Positions 1 through 9,196 of a stretch of 46,181 nt of DNA are shown here, piece by piece. The notes under the pieces are model-generated. The model was not told the origin of the DNA. It did no database searches and worked only from the letters and a program-made list of their open reading frames with translations. A program made the position numbers and the translations under genes. This DNA comes from Lachnospiraceae bacterium. GTDB taxonomy: Bacteria > Bacillota > Clostridia > Lachnospirales > Lachnospiraceae. Location: positions 1-46,181 of the forward strand of contig JAFTAP010000085.1 of assembly GCA_017455525.1 (NCBI GenBank), given 5' to 3'. Positions within the stretch are counted from its first letter, which is position 1, and every line of letters begins with the position of its first letter.

Positions 1-2504
1 ATAATCAGAGCTATAAATATAAATAAGGAGATCAGGGTTGTGATCACACCTGTAGTAAAAAATGGAATATGATAAGAAAGGCTTATATGATGAAGTCCTT
101 CAGGTAACGGGAGCATCATGAATAAGCCATAGAAGCTCTCCGGCTCTATTCTCTGATTACCGTCCATTATTATCTCCCAGCCGTCAGAGCATGGCATCGT
201 CAGAAGAAGCTCCTTCTTCTCCGAAATGTCTATTATTCCTTCTATATGATCATCCTCGAACTCCGTAAGCGTAAGCGTTTCCTCGCCAAGCCTGTCTTCA
301 AGAGACTGCATGCTCACAGGATCTATCCTGTATAGAGCTATGTCAAGATAATCTTCTTCGCTCTCTTCATCCGATAAGAGCGTTACCGTATCACCCTTAT
401 CAAGCCTTCCCAGATCCATGACGCTGTTATATTTCATGTCCTCAAACCTGCCGTACGGCTCATCCTCCGCCTCATGAAGTTCCGTGTACTCTGATACCTC
501 ATCCACATCCGCATCCGTCCATGCGTAATAATGACCGTCCTCGGGCACGTAAATCTCAGCCCTGCCCTCTTCCTCATGAATGTACTCATCCGATATCTCA
601 TGGAAGACCTCATCGCCTCCAAGCTTCACGGAAATCCTGTTCTGCCTGACAACAGGATCGCACATGTTTTCCGTCTCCATGTCAAAATCATAGTCCTTAT
701 AAGGCACGGCATACCCGAAGGGCAGCATAAAAAGCCTTTCATACAGATAATCGCCATCCTCTTCTCCCTTGTAGAAAGCAACGTCATAGTCAGTCTGATT
801 GTTTCTGAAGTCATCAGCGAGAATATAATCCACACCCATAATCATTGCCGTAAAGGGAGTCATCCCGTCAGCCATGTAATGCACCCTCGAAGCCTTCATC
901 CCGAATTCCTTATAAAAATCGGTCACGCCCTCATTTATAGTCGATGAAAAATAAGAAGCGTCAGCATAGCCCGCAAGGCACGATATGTTCCTTATATTCT
1001 GCTCCGCTACGTCAAGCCTCGTAAAATGTCCCTGATTCACAGGATTAATAGCGGCTGCCTCCTCCGCGAGCTTCCAGTATGACCCGATATGCCTGAAATA
1101 AGCCTCCCTCGATATGTCCCTTGAAGAAGTAAGGCTCAGATTTATCGACAGTTCGAAAATCAGAATAAAAACCGCCGCCATCCTTCCCCAGCTTGCGAAC
1201 TCATCCGGCATGAAGGCATAGACAATGGTTAAAGTCATATAAATAAGGATGAATATCGCGCTGAATATCCATGTATATCTATCCGTGTGGCTCTCGCTCC
1301 GGCAGAATACAAGACATACGGAATAAATGGCAACCGGGATCAGCCCCGTTATTAATATTTTTTTATCCCCCCTATGCAAAGAATATATGCCATCTTCCGC
1401 AAGCGAAAGAAGGATTATTACAAAAAGAAACGCCTGCCTCGCAGGTATCGAATCAGGATAATTAAAACCGTGCCAGATATATTCGAGTACGTTAGTATCA
1501 AAGGAGAGGTAGAAAAATACAATCAAGAACCCTTTAGTTATCTTACATCTTAACGGCACGTCCTTATTCATAAAATACAAAGGAGCCAGCATAAGGACGG
1601 CAACAGAAGCGTATATAGCAGGCTCATGCCCAAGCCCCGTCTCGACTCCGACAGCCATAAGCGAGCGTACCATAAGCTTCGGAAGCGAAAGATAAAACTT
1701 TATCTCATGCGGGAATTTGATCCCTGCGAATGAAGTCTGCCTTATAGAAGCCCATTCCGGTATCAAAAGAACGGCGCACATCCCCGCCGATATAATAGTG
1801 GATATCAAAAGGCTGATGCCGCTTTTTAAAAGCTTCAGCAGTCCGTCATATCTTTCAACGCATAATACGACGAAATAAAACACAAGAAATATCCCGATAA
1901 CCATTGCGATATAGTAATTCGTCCAGACAGTGAATGCCATCGGCAGAATATAATGATAAGATTTCTCACCATCAAAAACCTTCTCAAAGCCCATTAAAGT
2001 AACCGGAGCTAAGGCTATCCCCCACATCCACATCACGTTCCAGTCGAAGGAAGCGATATACCCGGAGAAGCCATAGCATAGGGAAAGCGGGATAAGATAT
2101 ACGGCTTCCATTCCCTTATTCCGATACCTTAGATACCGGCACATATTCGCTGATGCGAGGGCGATCTTCATGTATGTTATCAAGGTCAGGAATTCAAGCA
2201 GAAACCTCTCCGGCACAAGGATGCAAAGGAAGTTCAGAGGATCAGAGAGATAATAAACATACATGGCATAAAAGGACGAGCCAATCCCCAGATTAAAGCT
2301 GTATTTAAGACTCTCCCCCGATATAAGCTTCCGCCTCAGCTCATACAGAAAGGGCAGGTATTGATGATATAGATCCTTCCTTAAGAAAGTAACGCTCCCA
2401 AACGGATAGATTCCCTGTATAAGGCTGTATAGGAAAAGCATGATAAGAGAGACAATAAAAGCTGTCATGCAAGGCTTCTGCTTTGCTTTATTATATATCC
2501 CCAT
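1..2504 (-). CDS. YfhO-family multi-spanning membrane protein, C-terminus cut by window edge
   Basis: The minus-strand frame starting at ATG 2504 stays open for about 834 codons to base 1 with no stop, so the gene is truncated by the window. The product begins with a short basic stretch and a membrane segment, then DLYHQYLPFLYELRRKL. A long series of hydrophobic segments follows to about residue 450, then a soluble region, the motif LLTMPCSDGWEIIMDG, and another membrane segment at the edge. The DLYHQYLPF and DGW..xxDG motifs and this layout are those of the YfhO family (large GT-C-like membrane proteins). In some Firmicutes YfhO proteins are linked to glycosylation of lipoteichoic acid. The start lies 1 base after the TGA of the LTA-synthase-like gene, so the two are probably one operon. 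No good ribosome binding site is visible, which fits coupling. Family call is firm; substrate is unknown. Confidence 0.85.
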   Translation of the reverse strand, partial: MGIYNKAKQKPCMTAFIVSLIMLFLYSLIQGIYPFGSVTFLRKDLYHQYLPFLYELRRKLISGESLKYSFNLGIGSSFYAMYVYYLSDPLNFLCILVPERFLLEFLTLITYMKIALASANMCRYLRYRNKGMEAVYLIPLSLCYGFSGYIASFDWNVMWMWGIALAPVTLMGFEKVFDGEKSYHYILPMAFTVWTNYYIAMVIGIFLVFYFVVLCVERYDGLLKLLKSGISLLISTIISAGMCAVLLIPEWASIRQTSFAGIKFPHEIKFYLSLPKLMVRSLMAVGVETGLGHEPAIYASVAVLMLAPLYFMNKDVPLRCKITKGFLIVFFYLSFDTNVLEYIWHGFNYPDSIPARQAFLFVIILLSLAEDGIYSLHRGDKKILITGLIPVAIYSVCLVFCRSESHTDRYTWIFSAIFILIYMTLTIVYAFMPDEFASWGRMAAVFILIFELSINLSLTSSRDISREAYFRHIGSYWKLAEEAAAINPVNQGHFTRLDVAEQNIRNISCLAGYADASYFSSTINEGVTDFYKEFGMKASRVHYMADGMTPFTAMIMGVDYILADDFRNNQTDYDVAFYKGEEDGDYLYERLFMLPFGYAVPYKDYDFDMETENMCDPVVRQNRISVKLGGDEVFHEISDEYIHEEEGRAEIYVPEDGHYYAWTDADVDEVSEYTELHEAEDEPYGRFEDMKYNSVMDLGRLDKGDTVTLLSDEESEEDYLDIALYRIDPVSMQSLEDRLGEETLTLTEFEDDHIEGIIDISEKKELLLTMPCSDGWEIIMDGNQRIEPESFYGLFMMLPLPEGLHHISLSYHIPFFTTGVITTLISLFIFIALI

Positions 2505-2505
2505 G

Positions 2506-4329
2506 TCACTTATTATGGTCGAAAAGCTCATAATACTGAAGCCTGCTATAGCTTTGTATCAATTCATCATCAGACGCTTCCCTGTCAGTAAGCTCCCGTC
2601 CATCATCGTCTGCCGCGCGGATTGCCGAGAATACAGGATAGCTTCCCTTCACCTCGTCAAGAAAGCTCCTGTAAGGATACAGCCCCGCCCCTGCTATATC
2701 CAGCACTTTATTTCCCAGAAAATTAGCGCTGGTCTCTTCATTCTGCGCACCATCAATATCAAAGTTCGTCCATATCACATAAGGTACGATATACCTTTTC
2801 TCTACGTCCTCCTCCGTAAGATTTCTGGAATCTTTACCGTTCATCTCCCAGATAGGACGTACCACCGAATCCGACGGCTGATGATCTCCGAACATCACTA
2901 TGACAGTCGGCTCATCCTGCTTCTCAAAATATTCAGTAAGATACTTTAATGCTTCATCTGATTTCTTTATAAGCGTAAGATATCTCTCCGTAGTCTCTAT
3001 ATTCTTAATTCTATCCTCACACTTTATATCAATCTCAAGCGGAAGGTCGTCATACGGTACATCATAAGGACTGTGATTCTGCATAGTGACAAGGAAAGCA
3101 AAGAAAGGCTTCCCCGTGTCAAGATTTGCCTCGTATTCATTTATTATCTGCCCGGAGCATGCCATGTCGCTGACATAATCTCTTACCTTAGAAGCACCTT
3201 TATCAAAACCGTCAAGAAAGACCGACTTCTCAAAGCCAAGCTCCTGATATACCCTCTCCCTCTCCCAGCCCTTGGAGTAGTAAGGATGCATTCCTACCGT
3301 CGTATATCCGATGTCCTTAAGATAAGAGGGCATCGCGTATATCCCCTCGCTCACATACTGCTGATATGGTATGGAGCCTTCGGGCAGAAACCTTAATGTA
3401 TTGCCTGTTAAGAATTCAAACTCGGTATTGGGGGTATTCCCGCCAACTATGGAGACATTAAGCTGTCCTGTCACCGCATCCCCGTCCTGCAAAGAATGGA
3501 AGAACGGCATATAATCCTCATCAGTCTCAAAATCCCCCAGCACGGAAAGATCAGAAAACGCCTCATTCATTATTACTATAATATTACTTTTATTTTCAGC
3601 AGGCACGGCTTCATATTTCCCAAGCATCTCCTCCGCTTCACCAGCAGAATATCCCACAGGCTTGCTCACATTAATATATTGAAGCTCCATAAGAAAAGCC
3701 GTAAGCGTACCATCCCTCTCCGATATAGCGGTAGGCGTAAAAAGCTTCGTATAGAATCCAAAGGTCCTCTCCGCAAACTCCGTCTGCACGAAATTCGTAT
3801 AAAGAATGATAACGCCGCATGAAATAAGAACCCCCGCACACCTGACTATAAGACTCTTCCTTTTAGAGCCGGTCCCATTCCCTCCTCCTTCACCACTTAA
3901 GACACCTATGCGATAATCCGCCAAACCGCTGATAAAGAAAAGAATGATAAACCCGATAATACAAAGAACAGCCCTGACCCCCGGCACATAATTATACCCC
4001 GAAGCAACCTCCGCCGCCGTCCCAAGCGACCCTATATCCCAAGGAAGAAGCGTAACCCCGCGAAACTCCACGAGATAATACTCCGCAAGCCCCAGCACCA
4101 TGAACATGACGCACATGATCCGAAGAGCAACCTTAAGCCTCCCCGTCAGAAACAAAAAGAAAACCTCGATAACAATAAAAAGAAAAATATTAAGAACCTG
4201 TATCCCCGCCCTCATCCTCACAAACGGATTATGCGTATACGCCTCGAAAAGATACATTATCGCAGCGGGGATAGCAATGAATAATATTATATTTTTAGCG
4301 ATAGATGATATCTTCCCTGGCCGGTCCAT
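2506..4329 (-). CDS. LTA-synthase-like membrane sulfatase-fold enzyme
   Basis: A 607-residue protein with five N-terminal membrane segments (about residues 12-28, 44-62, 68-85, 118-136, 163-180) and an extracellular sulfatase-fold domain. Visible metal and catalytic residues match the LtaS pattern: E256 in IVIMNEAFSD, T299 in GGNTPNTEFEF and D482-H483 in VMFGDHQP. Members transfer glycerol phosphate or related groups from phosphatidylglycerol onto lipoteichoic-acid-type polymers outside the cell; the exact donor and acceptor cannot be read here. ATG 4329 overlaps the end of purA by 35 bases with only a weak GGTG upstream; an internal ATG at 4257 is possible but would remove the first membrane segment. 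The YfhO-family gene follows directly, suggesting polymer synthesis and modification encoded together. Confidence 0.85.
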   Translation of the reverse strand: MDRPGKISSIAKNIILFIAIPAAIMYLFEAYTHNPFVRMRAGIQVLNIFLFIVIEVFFLFLTGRLKVALRIMCVMFMVLGLAEYYLVEFRGVTLLPWDIGSLGTAAEVASGYNYVPGVRAVLCIIGFIILFFISGLADYRIGVLSGEGGGNGTGSKRKSLIVRCAGVLISCGVIILYTNFVQTEFAERTFGFYTKLFTPTAISERDGTLTAFLMELQYINVSKPVGYSAGEAEEMLGKYEAVPAENKSNIIVIMNEAFSDLSVLGDFETDEDYMPFFHSLQDGDAVTGQLNVSIVGGNTPNTEFEFLTGNTLRFLPEGSIPYQQYVSEGIYAMPSYLKDIGYTTVGMHPYYSKGWERERVYQELGFEKSVFLDGFDKGASKVRDYVSDMACSGQIINEYEANLDTGKPFFAFLVTMQNHSPYDVPYDDLPLEIDIKCEDRIKNIETTERYLTLIKKSDEALKYLTEYFEKQDEPTVIVMFGDHQPSDSVVRPIWEMNGKDSRNLTEEDVEKRYIVPYVIWTNFDIDGAQNEETSANFLGNKVLDIAGAGLYPYRSFLDEVKGSYPVFSAIRAADDDGRELTDREASDDELIQSYSRLQYYELFDHNK

Positions 4330-5569
4330 TAGACACCATCGTGATCGGATACCCGATCTGCTTCTCTATAAAAAGAATATAATCCCTGCAATTCTCAGGC
4401 AAATCCTCAAACTTACGTATCCCCCTGATATCACACTTCCATCCGGGCAAAGTCGTAAGCACCGGCTTAGCCTTCTCCAATTCCCTCGGATTAGGGAACT
4501 CATGCACTACCTTCCCGTCAATCTCATAGTCCGTACATACCGGTATCTCATCAAGATACCCCAGCGCATCGACAACCGTGAACGCCACATCAGTAGTCCC
4601 CTGCACCCTGCATCCATATCTGCTTGCGACACAGTCATACCAGCCTACCCGCCTCGGTCTTCCCGTCGTAGCCCCGTACTCTCCGCCGTCACCGCCGTGC
4701 TGCCTCAGCTCCTCCGCCTCGTCACCGAAGATCTCTGATGTGAAAGCTCCCGCTCCTACAGCAGACGAATATGCCTTAGACACGGTTATTATCTTCTGTA
4801 TCTCATGCGGAGCGATGCCAAGACTCACCGCACCGTAAGCCGCTATAGGTGATGATGATGTGACCATAGGATATATGCCGTTATCGGGATCTTTCATGGA
4901 GCCAAGCTGTCCTTCAAGCAATAAGGTCTTCCCGGTCTTAAGCTCCTCCGTGCAGTAAAGGCTTACATCCGTCACATAAGGTTTTATAATATCCCGATAC
5001 TCCATGCAGGTCTCAAAAAGCTCCTTAGGATTAAGCGGATCCTTGTGATACAGCCCCGTGAGCATGACATTCTTCAGCGCACAGATATCTTCCAGCAGAT
5101 CCTTCAAATACGCTTCATCAAAAAGGTCGCACGCCTGTATGCCCTTCTTTGCATACTTATCAGAGTAAAAGGGCGCTATGCCGCTCTTAGTTGAACCATA
5201 AGCTTTGCCCGAAAGCCTCTCCTCCTCGCATACGTCAAAAAGCACATGATATGGCATCAGAAGCTGCACTCTCTCGGATATCAGTATCTTAGGCTCCGGA
5301 ACTCCCTTAGACACTATATCATCAACCTCCGCTTTTAGCTTCATCACATCAAGAGCCACTCCTGAGCCTATCACGTTGGTCACGTTCTCATTGAAAACTC
5401 CCGAAGGACAAGTATGAAGGGCGAACTTTCCATACTTATTCTTTATAGTATGTCCCGCATTGGCGCCGCCCTGAAAACGGGCGACTATATCCGCTTCCTC
5501 CGCAAGGACGTCGGTTATCTTGCCCTTGCCCTCATCACCCCAGTTTGCTCCGACTATCGCCTTAATCAT
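4295..5569 (-). CDS. purA: adenylosuccinate synthetase
   Basis: A 424-residue full-length enzyme joining IMP and aspartate with GTP to form adenylosuccinate, the first committed step to AMP. The N-terminal GANWGDEGKGK loop carries the catalytic Asp (D12), and NAGHTI carries the catalytic His (H40). TTGRPRRVGWYD and GTTDVAF, typical of the C-terminal half, are also present. ATG 5569 is chosen because the canonical start of the family begins there. A GGAGG lies 13 bases upstream, slightly far, and a 4-codon ATG..TGA overlapping the start is probably incidental. It follows purB by 71 bases in the same direction, so the two AMP-branch enzymes likely share a transcript. Confidence 0.97.
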   Translation of the reverse strand: MIKAIVGANWGDEGKGKITDVLAEEADIVARFQGGANAGHTIKNKYGKFALHTCPSGVFNENVTNVIGSGVALDVMKLKAEVDDIVSKGVPEPKILISERVQLLMPYHVLFDVCEEERLSGKAYGSTKSGIAPFYSDKYAKKGIQACDLFDEAYLKDLLEDICALKNVMLTGLYHKDPLNPKELFETCMEYRDIIKPYVTDVSLYCTEELKTGKTLLLEGQLGSMKDPDNGIYPMVTSSSPIAAYGAVSLGIAPHEIQKIITVSKAYSSAVGAGAFTSEIFGDEAEELRQHGGDGGEYGATTGRPRRVGWYDCVASRYGCRVQGTTDVAFTVVDALGYLDEIPVCTDYEIDGKVVHEFPNPRELEKAKPVLTTLPGWKCDIRGIRKFEDLPENCRDYILFIEKQIGYPITMVSNGPAREDIIYR

Positions 5570-5640
5570 TGTTTTCTCATGCCTCCATTACTTACAATAA
5601 CAGTTCATTCTTGAATGCTTCTCTGCCCTGGCATATATGC

Positions 5641-7077
5641 TCAGACATTTACCTCAGCCTCTTCTCCAAGCAGCTCCTTATACTTCTCTAAAACAGGCTT
5701 TATATCATTATCAAGAAATCTCTCAACCTGATGCGCCGCGCAGCCTGTATATTTAGCTGGATCAAGCCCTGCCTTTAGTTCATCAAGCGTAACTTTGAAG
5801 GTCGGGTCAGCAGAAATAAGCTCAAGCAGATCATTATCCCTTCCCTCTTCCTTCACATGCCTTCCGGCCTCCATCGAAAGCTTCCTTATGCTCTCATGAA
5901 GCTCCTGCCTGTTGCCGCCCTTCTTAACGCAGTCCATCATTATATTCTCTGTCGCCATGAAGGGAAGTTCCGCCATAAGATGCTTATAGATAACCTTCTC
6001 ATAAACCACAAGTCCGTCAACGACATTCATATCAAGAGTTAATATCCCATCGACCGCAAGAAAAGCCTCCGGTATCGAAAGCCTCTTATTTGCCGAATCA
6101 TCAAGCGTCCTCTCAAACCACTGTACGGAAGACGTGATCCATGCATTCATCGTATCGCTCATCACATATCTTGAAAGCGAGGCTATCCTCTCCGAGCGCA
6201 TCGGATTCCTCTTATACGCCATAGCGGACGATCCGATCTGTGACTTCTCAAAAGGCTCCTCGACTTCTTTTAGATGCTGCAAGAGCCGTATGTCATTTGA
6301 CATCTTATGTGAAGATGCCGCTATCCCCGCAAGGACATTAAGCACCCTGCCGTCAACCTTTCTCGAATAAGTCTGCCCCGATACGGGATAACAAGAATCA
6401 AAGCCCATCTTTTTGGCTATCATAGGATCAAGCTTATCCACCTTATCCATGTCTCCCTCGAAAAGTTCAAGGAAAGAAGCCTGTGTTCCCGTAGTTCCCT
6501 TAGAGCCTAGAAGCTTAAGAGAGCCCTGCACATATTCGAGGTCATAAAGATCCATAAGAAATTCCTGAAGCCAGAGCGTAGCCCTCTTGCCTACGGTCGT
6601 AGGCTGCGCCGGCTGAAAGTGAGTAAAGCCAAGTGTAGGCAGGCTCTTATATTTATCTGCAAAATCGGAAAGCTTAGCTATGACATTCACAAGCTTCTTT
6701 TTAACAAGCGATAGTGCGTCATTCATTATTATGATGTCCGTATTATCTCCCACGTAACAGGAAGTAGCGCCCAGATGTATGATGCCTGCTGCCTTCGGGC
6801 ACTGCTTTCCAAAAGCATAGACATGGCTCATGACATCATGCCTTACCTCTTTCTCCCTCTTCCTTGCGACATCATAATTTATATCATCGACATGAGCCTT
6901 CATCTCCTCTATCTGCTCATCGGTTATATCAAGCCCCAGCTCCTTCTCGGTCTCCGCAAGAGCGATCCAGAGCCTCCGCCATGTCGAAAACTTCTTATCC
7001 TCGGAGAATATATACTGCATCTCCTTCCCCGCATACCTCTCCGACAGCGGGCTAATATACCTGCCTGTATCCTCCAT
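5641..7077 (-). CDS. purB: adenylosuccinate lyase
   Basis: A 478-residue lyase of the fumarase/aspartase superfamily that cleaves adenylosuccinate and SAICAR, releasing fumarate in purine synthesis. The superfamily signature GSSAMAYKRNPMRSERI is intact, as is the TTVGKRATLWLQ segment; length fits the longer eukaryote-like PurB branch. A longer reading from 7101 is open, but ATG 7077 is preferred because GGGGAG sits 5-6 bases upstream of it (7083-7088) and the family N-terminus (MEDTGRYISPLSERY) starts there. A TATAAT box about 48 bases upstream supports a promoter for purB-purA. Confidence 0.96.
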   Translation of the reverse strand: MEDTGRYISPLSERYAGKEMQYIFSEDKKFSTWRRLWIALAETEKELGLDITDEQIEEMKAHVDDINYDVARKREKEVRHDVMSHVYAFGKQCPKAAGIIHLGATSCYVGDNTDIIIMNDALSLVKKKLVNVIAKLSDFADKYKSLPTLGFTHFQPAQPTTVGKRATLWLQEFLMDLYDLEYVQGSLKLLGSKGTTGTQASFLELFEGDMDKVDKLDPMIAKKMGFDSCYPVSGQTYSRKVDGRVLNVLAGIAASSHKMSNDIRLLQHLKEVEEPFEKSQIGSSAMAYKRNPMRSERIASLSRYVMSDTMNAWITSSVQWFERTLDDSANKRLSIPEAFLAVDGILTLDMNVVDGLVVYEKVIYKHLMAELPFMATENIMMDCVKKGGNRQELHESIRKLSMEAGRHVKEEGRDNDLLELISADPTFKVTLDELKAGLDPAKYTGCAAHQVERFLDNDIKPVLEKYKELLGEEAEVNV

Positions 7078-7124
7078 AAAACTCCCCTTCCACAAAAACA
7101 ATACGTCACAAACAACAAGAACGT

Positions 7125-7130
7125 ATTATA
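7125..7130 (-). promoter_or_regulatory. -10 box candidate of the purB-purA promoter
   Basis: A perfect TATAAT read on the minus strand lies 48 bases before the purB start in a 100-base gap after the previous operon. The 17-base-spaced -35 hexamer (TATGCA) is poor. No purine riboswitch or PurR-like box was recognised. Confidence 0.45.
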
Positions 7131-7178
7131 TCATAAAAGCTGGCAGGTGCATAATTTTGTTATATCCTGCATTTCAAT

Positions 7179-8414
7179 TCATTCATACGACCCAACGATA
7201 TCAAGTATCTCGTGGGCGTAGTTCGGGTATTTCGTGACAAGGTCCTGCACTTCCTTCTTGGCGTTCTCCCTGTTCTCAGTATTGTAGGATATGCGCTTCC
7301 TTAAGCCCTGACGTCTTGCTACAAGCTCGTGGCGAAGCTCCACCATCTCGCGCTTGTCAACGACCGCCTCCGCCTGATGAAGCCAGAGCATAGGATAATT
7401 CACATTCGCATTTATAAGCTCCTTGCGGTATCTCTCCTCCGCTGCGTCAAGGTCAGTGCTCATGCGACGCAAAAGTGCCCGCTCCTCCCGCTCCTCCTCA
7501 TAGAGCTTCCAGTTATAGGCCAGCTCATCAGAGGAATTTATATGGTACTTCTCATACTCATAAGTAATAAGGTTCTGTATGTTCACGTACTTTATCTTTA
7601 CCGTGTTCTGCTTCGCTACTATCTGATTGATCTGATTCCTCATGCGCCGCTCGACGCTTCTGGCATTGACGAAGGACGAGAAAGAAATGGCAAGAGTTAT
7701 AGAGCCTATCGCCGCTGCCATTATGAAGCCCGGTATCACTGTCATGTCAAACATCATCTTCAAGAGCAGGAGTATGAACATCACAAAGCCCATAGCGAAA
7801 ACCGTAATTACAGCGATATTCCGGCAGCTTATCATCTTCGTATGCGCATCGCTTCTCTCGAACTGCCTTGATACTTTCTCGCCCTCAAGCTTCCTTAGGT
7901 CATCCCTCACTATCTCCTTGAAGTCCTCATGCCCTCTTAAGTCATTCAAAGCCTTAGGCATGTCGGATGCGATGCTTGCCATCTGGTTATACTTTGCCTC
8001 GCTTATCTTGCCAAGCTTTCCGGTATGCTTCTCGCTCTTCTTCATAAGCTGCAGCACCGTCTCGGCAGCAGTTATCAGATGGCTCCCCGATTCCTCGGGA
8101 ATCTGGTCTATGACCTCGCAGTCCTTCAGATAATCGGTCACATACCTGTACTCCTTAGATGCGGCATCTATCTCATTCGTACACTCCTCCATAAGGTCGC
8201 AGAGATTCTTCACATACCTCTGCCTTAAAGTGCGCGAGGACATATCGACCTCAGAGCGGTCTATCTCCTCTACCTCAGGGATGTCCTCCTTCATGTACCC
8301 GCTGTCGAAGTAGTCGTTGTCCTCGTCATATTCGTACTCGTCGTCATCGTAATCATCATCGATGCGTCCGGCGAGCAGATCTTTTATTCTCTGAATAAGT
8401 CCGGTCTTTGCCAT
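7179..8414 (-). CDS. membrane-anchored coiled-coil protein of unknown function, last gene of the four-gene cassette
   Basis: A 411-residue protein I do not recognise by family. Residues about 19-40 are an acidic Asp/Glu/Tyr tract. Residues 60-195 are predicted mostly helical and charged. Two adjacent hydrophobic segments (about 198-219 and 226-248) form a membrane hairpin. The C-terminal 160 residues look like long coiled coils rich in Glu, Arg and Lys. There is no signal peptide, so both soluble parts should face the cytoplasm. The start ATG 8414 has AGGGATAG just upstream and follows the TPR-like gene's stop by 2 bases, so the genes are tightly coupled. It may be the membrane anchor for its three soluble partners; that is inference from context only. 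Confidence 0.8.
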   Translation of the reverse strand: MAKTGLIQRIKDLLAGRIDDDYDDDEYEYDEDNDYFDSGYMKEDIPEVEEIDRSEVDMSSRTLRQRYVKNLCDLMEECTNEIDAASKEYRYVTDYLKDCEVIDQIPEESGSHLITAAETVLQLMKKSEKHTGKLGKISEAKYNQMASIASDMPKALNDLRGHEDFKEIVRDDLRKLEGEKVSRQFERSDAHTKMISCRNIAVITVFAMGFVMFILLLLKMMFDMTVIPGFIMAAAIGSITLAISFSSFVNARSVERRMRNQINQIVAKQNTVKIKYVNIQNLITYEYEKYHINSSDELAYNWKLYEEEREERALLRRMSTDLDAAEERYRKELINANVNYPMLWLHQAEAVVDKREMVELRHELVARRQGLRKRISYNTENRENAKKEVQDLVTKYPNYAHEILDIVGSYE

Positions 8415-8416
8415 AA

Positions 8417-9190
8417 CTATCCCTGTATCCTTCTGTATTCCGCTTTAAGCCTGCTCGATAATCTCTCCGTGGCAAGCCTTCCTCCATACTTATTAGAGCC
8501 GTTAAGGGCAATCTTTAATTCCGCTATCTCGGGCGGTTCCTTGGTCATCTCCTCAACGGCTGCAGAAAGGCTCTCGTCGGGATGCTCCTTTAATAATAGA
8601 TCCACGTACTCAACCCTTGACATCGAAAGCTTCCTGCAGAAGAAAGTCCTTCTCTCATCCCCCGATATGCTGAAAGCCTCCGCCGCTTTGTCAAACATGA
8701 AATAAAGGGCGTAAAGCCTCCCAAGCTTATCCATGAGCTCCTTATAAATAAGGCCGTCCTTTTCTGATTCCTGATCCATTATCTCCCTTGCGTGCTCATA
8801 CAAGAGAATAGCAGATCTGTATTTCTTATTCTCCGACAGAAAATCGCCCCTGCTTATGAGCCTCACGAATTCCTTCTCATCGTTTCCCTCGCTTATGCTC
8901 CTGCATATATCATTCGCAGCGTCCTCATTCATGTAATGCCTGTACGAAAGCAGGACGCGCACATATTCAGAAAGCTCAGGCCTCGCCCCTGCAAGATCGT
9001 CTGCAAGATCAGGCAGGGCGAAGCATTCCTTAATAAATGATAGCAGACTGTCATCCATAAGGAAATCCCCCAGATCGTAAAGCTTCTCACGCACTACATA
9101 ACAAAGTTCCTCAAAGGAATGCACCGATACGGAAAGCTCAGGTATGTGATATGCACTTTTTGAGTAAACTCCTATCGCCTCGTATAACAT
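8417..9190 (-). CDS. TPR-like helical protein of unknown function
   Basis: A 257-residue, apparently cytosolic all-helical protein. The middle region (about 105-185) has helix pairs with TPR character, for example ENKKYRSAILLYEHAREIM and LYFMFDKAAEAFSISGD, where small and aromatic residues recur at TPR spacing. No catalytic motif, signal peptide or membrane segment is visible. The start ATG 9190 has AAGGCAGG upstream and follows the Hsp70-like gene by 6 bases. TPR-like proteins commonly act as adaptors or co-chaperones, which would suit the neighbouring Hsp70-fold protein, but this is inference. Confidence 0.75.
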   Translation of the reverse strand: MLYEAIGVYSKSAYHIPELSVSVHSFEELCYVVREKLYDLGDFLMDDSLLSFIKECFALPDLADDLAGARPELSEYVRVLLSYRHYMNEDAANDICRSISEGNDEKEFVRLISRGDFLSENKKYRSAILLYEHAREIMDQESEKDGLIYKELMDKLGRLYALYFMFDKAAEAFSISGDERRTFFCRKLSMSRVEYVDLLLKEHPDESLSAAVEEMTKEPPEIAELKIALNGSNKYGGRLATERLSSRLKAEYRRIQG

Positions 9191-9196
9191 CCTGCC

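Noticed and set aside
434-947. Open frames on both strands inside the left-edge gene
   Set aside because: They are out of frame with the continuous YfhO-family reading frame and have Arg/Met- or His-rich compositions typical of antisense shadows.
4100-4738. 212-codon plus-strand frame across the purA and LTA-synthase-like genes
   Set aside because: It is antisense to two clear genes, has shadow-like composition (rich in Arg, Ile, Pro), and no ribosome binding site.
5570-5588. Four-codon upstream frame (ATG..TGA) overlapping the purA start
   Set aside because: Its ATG is only 1 base from the GGAGG, too close for initiation; probably the ribosome binding site of purA with long spacing.
7078-7101. 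Longer purB start eight codons upstream
   Set aside because: The extra codons contain the GGGGAG ribosome binding site of the preferred start at 7077.
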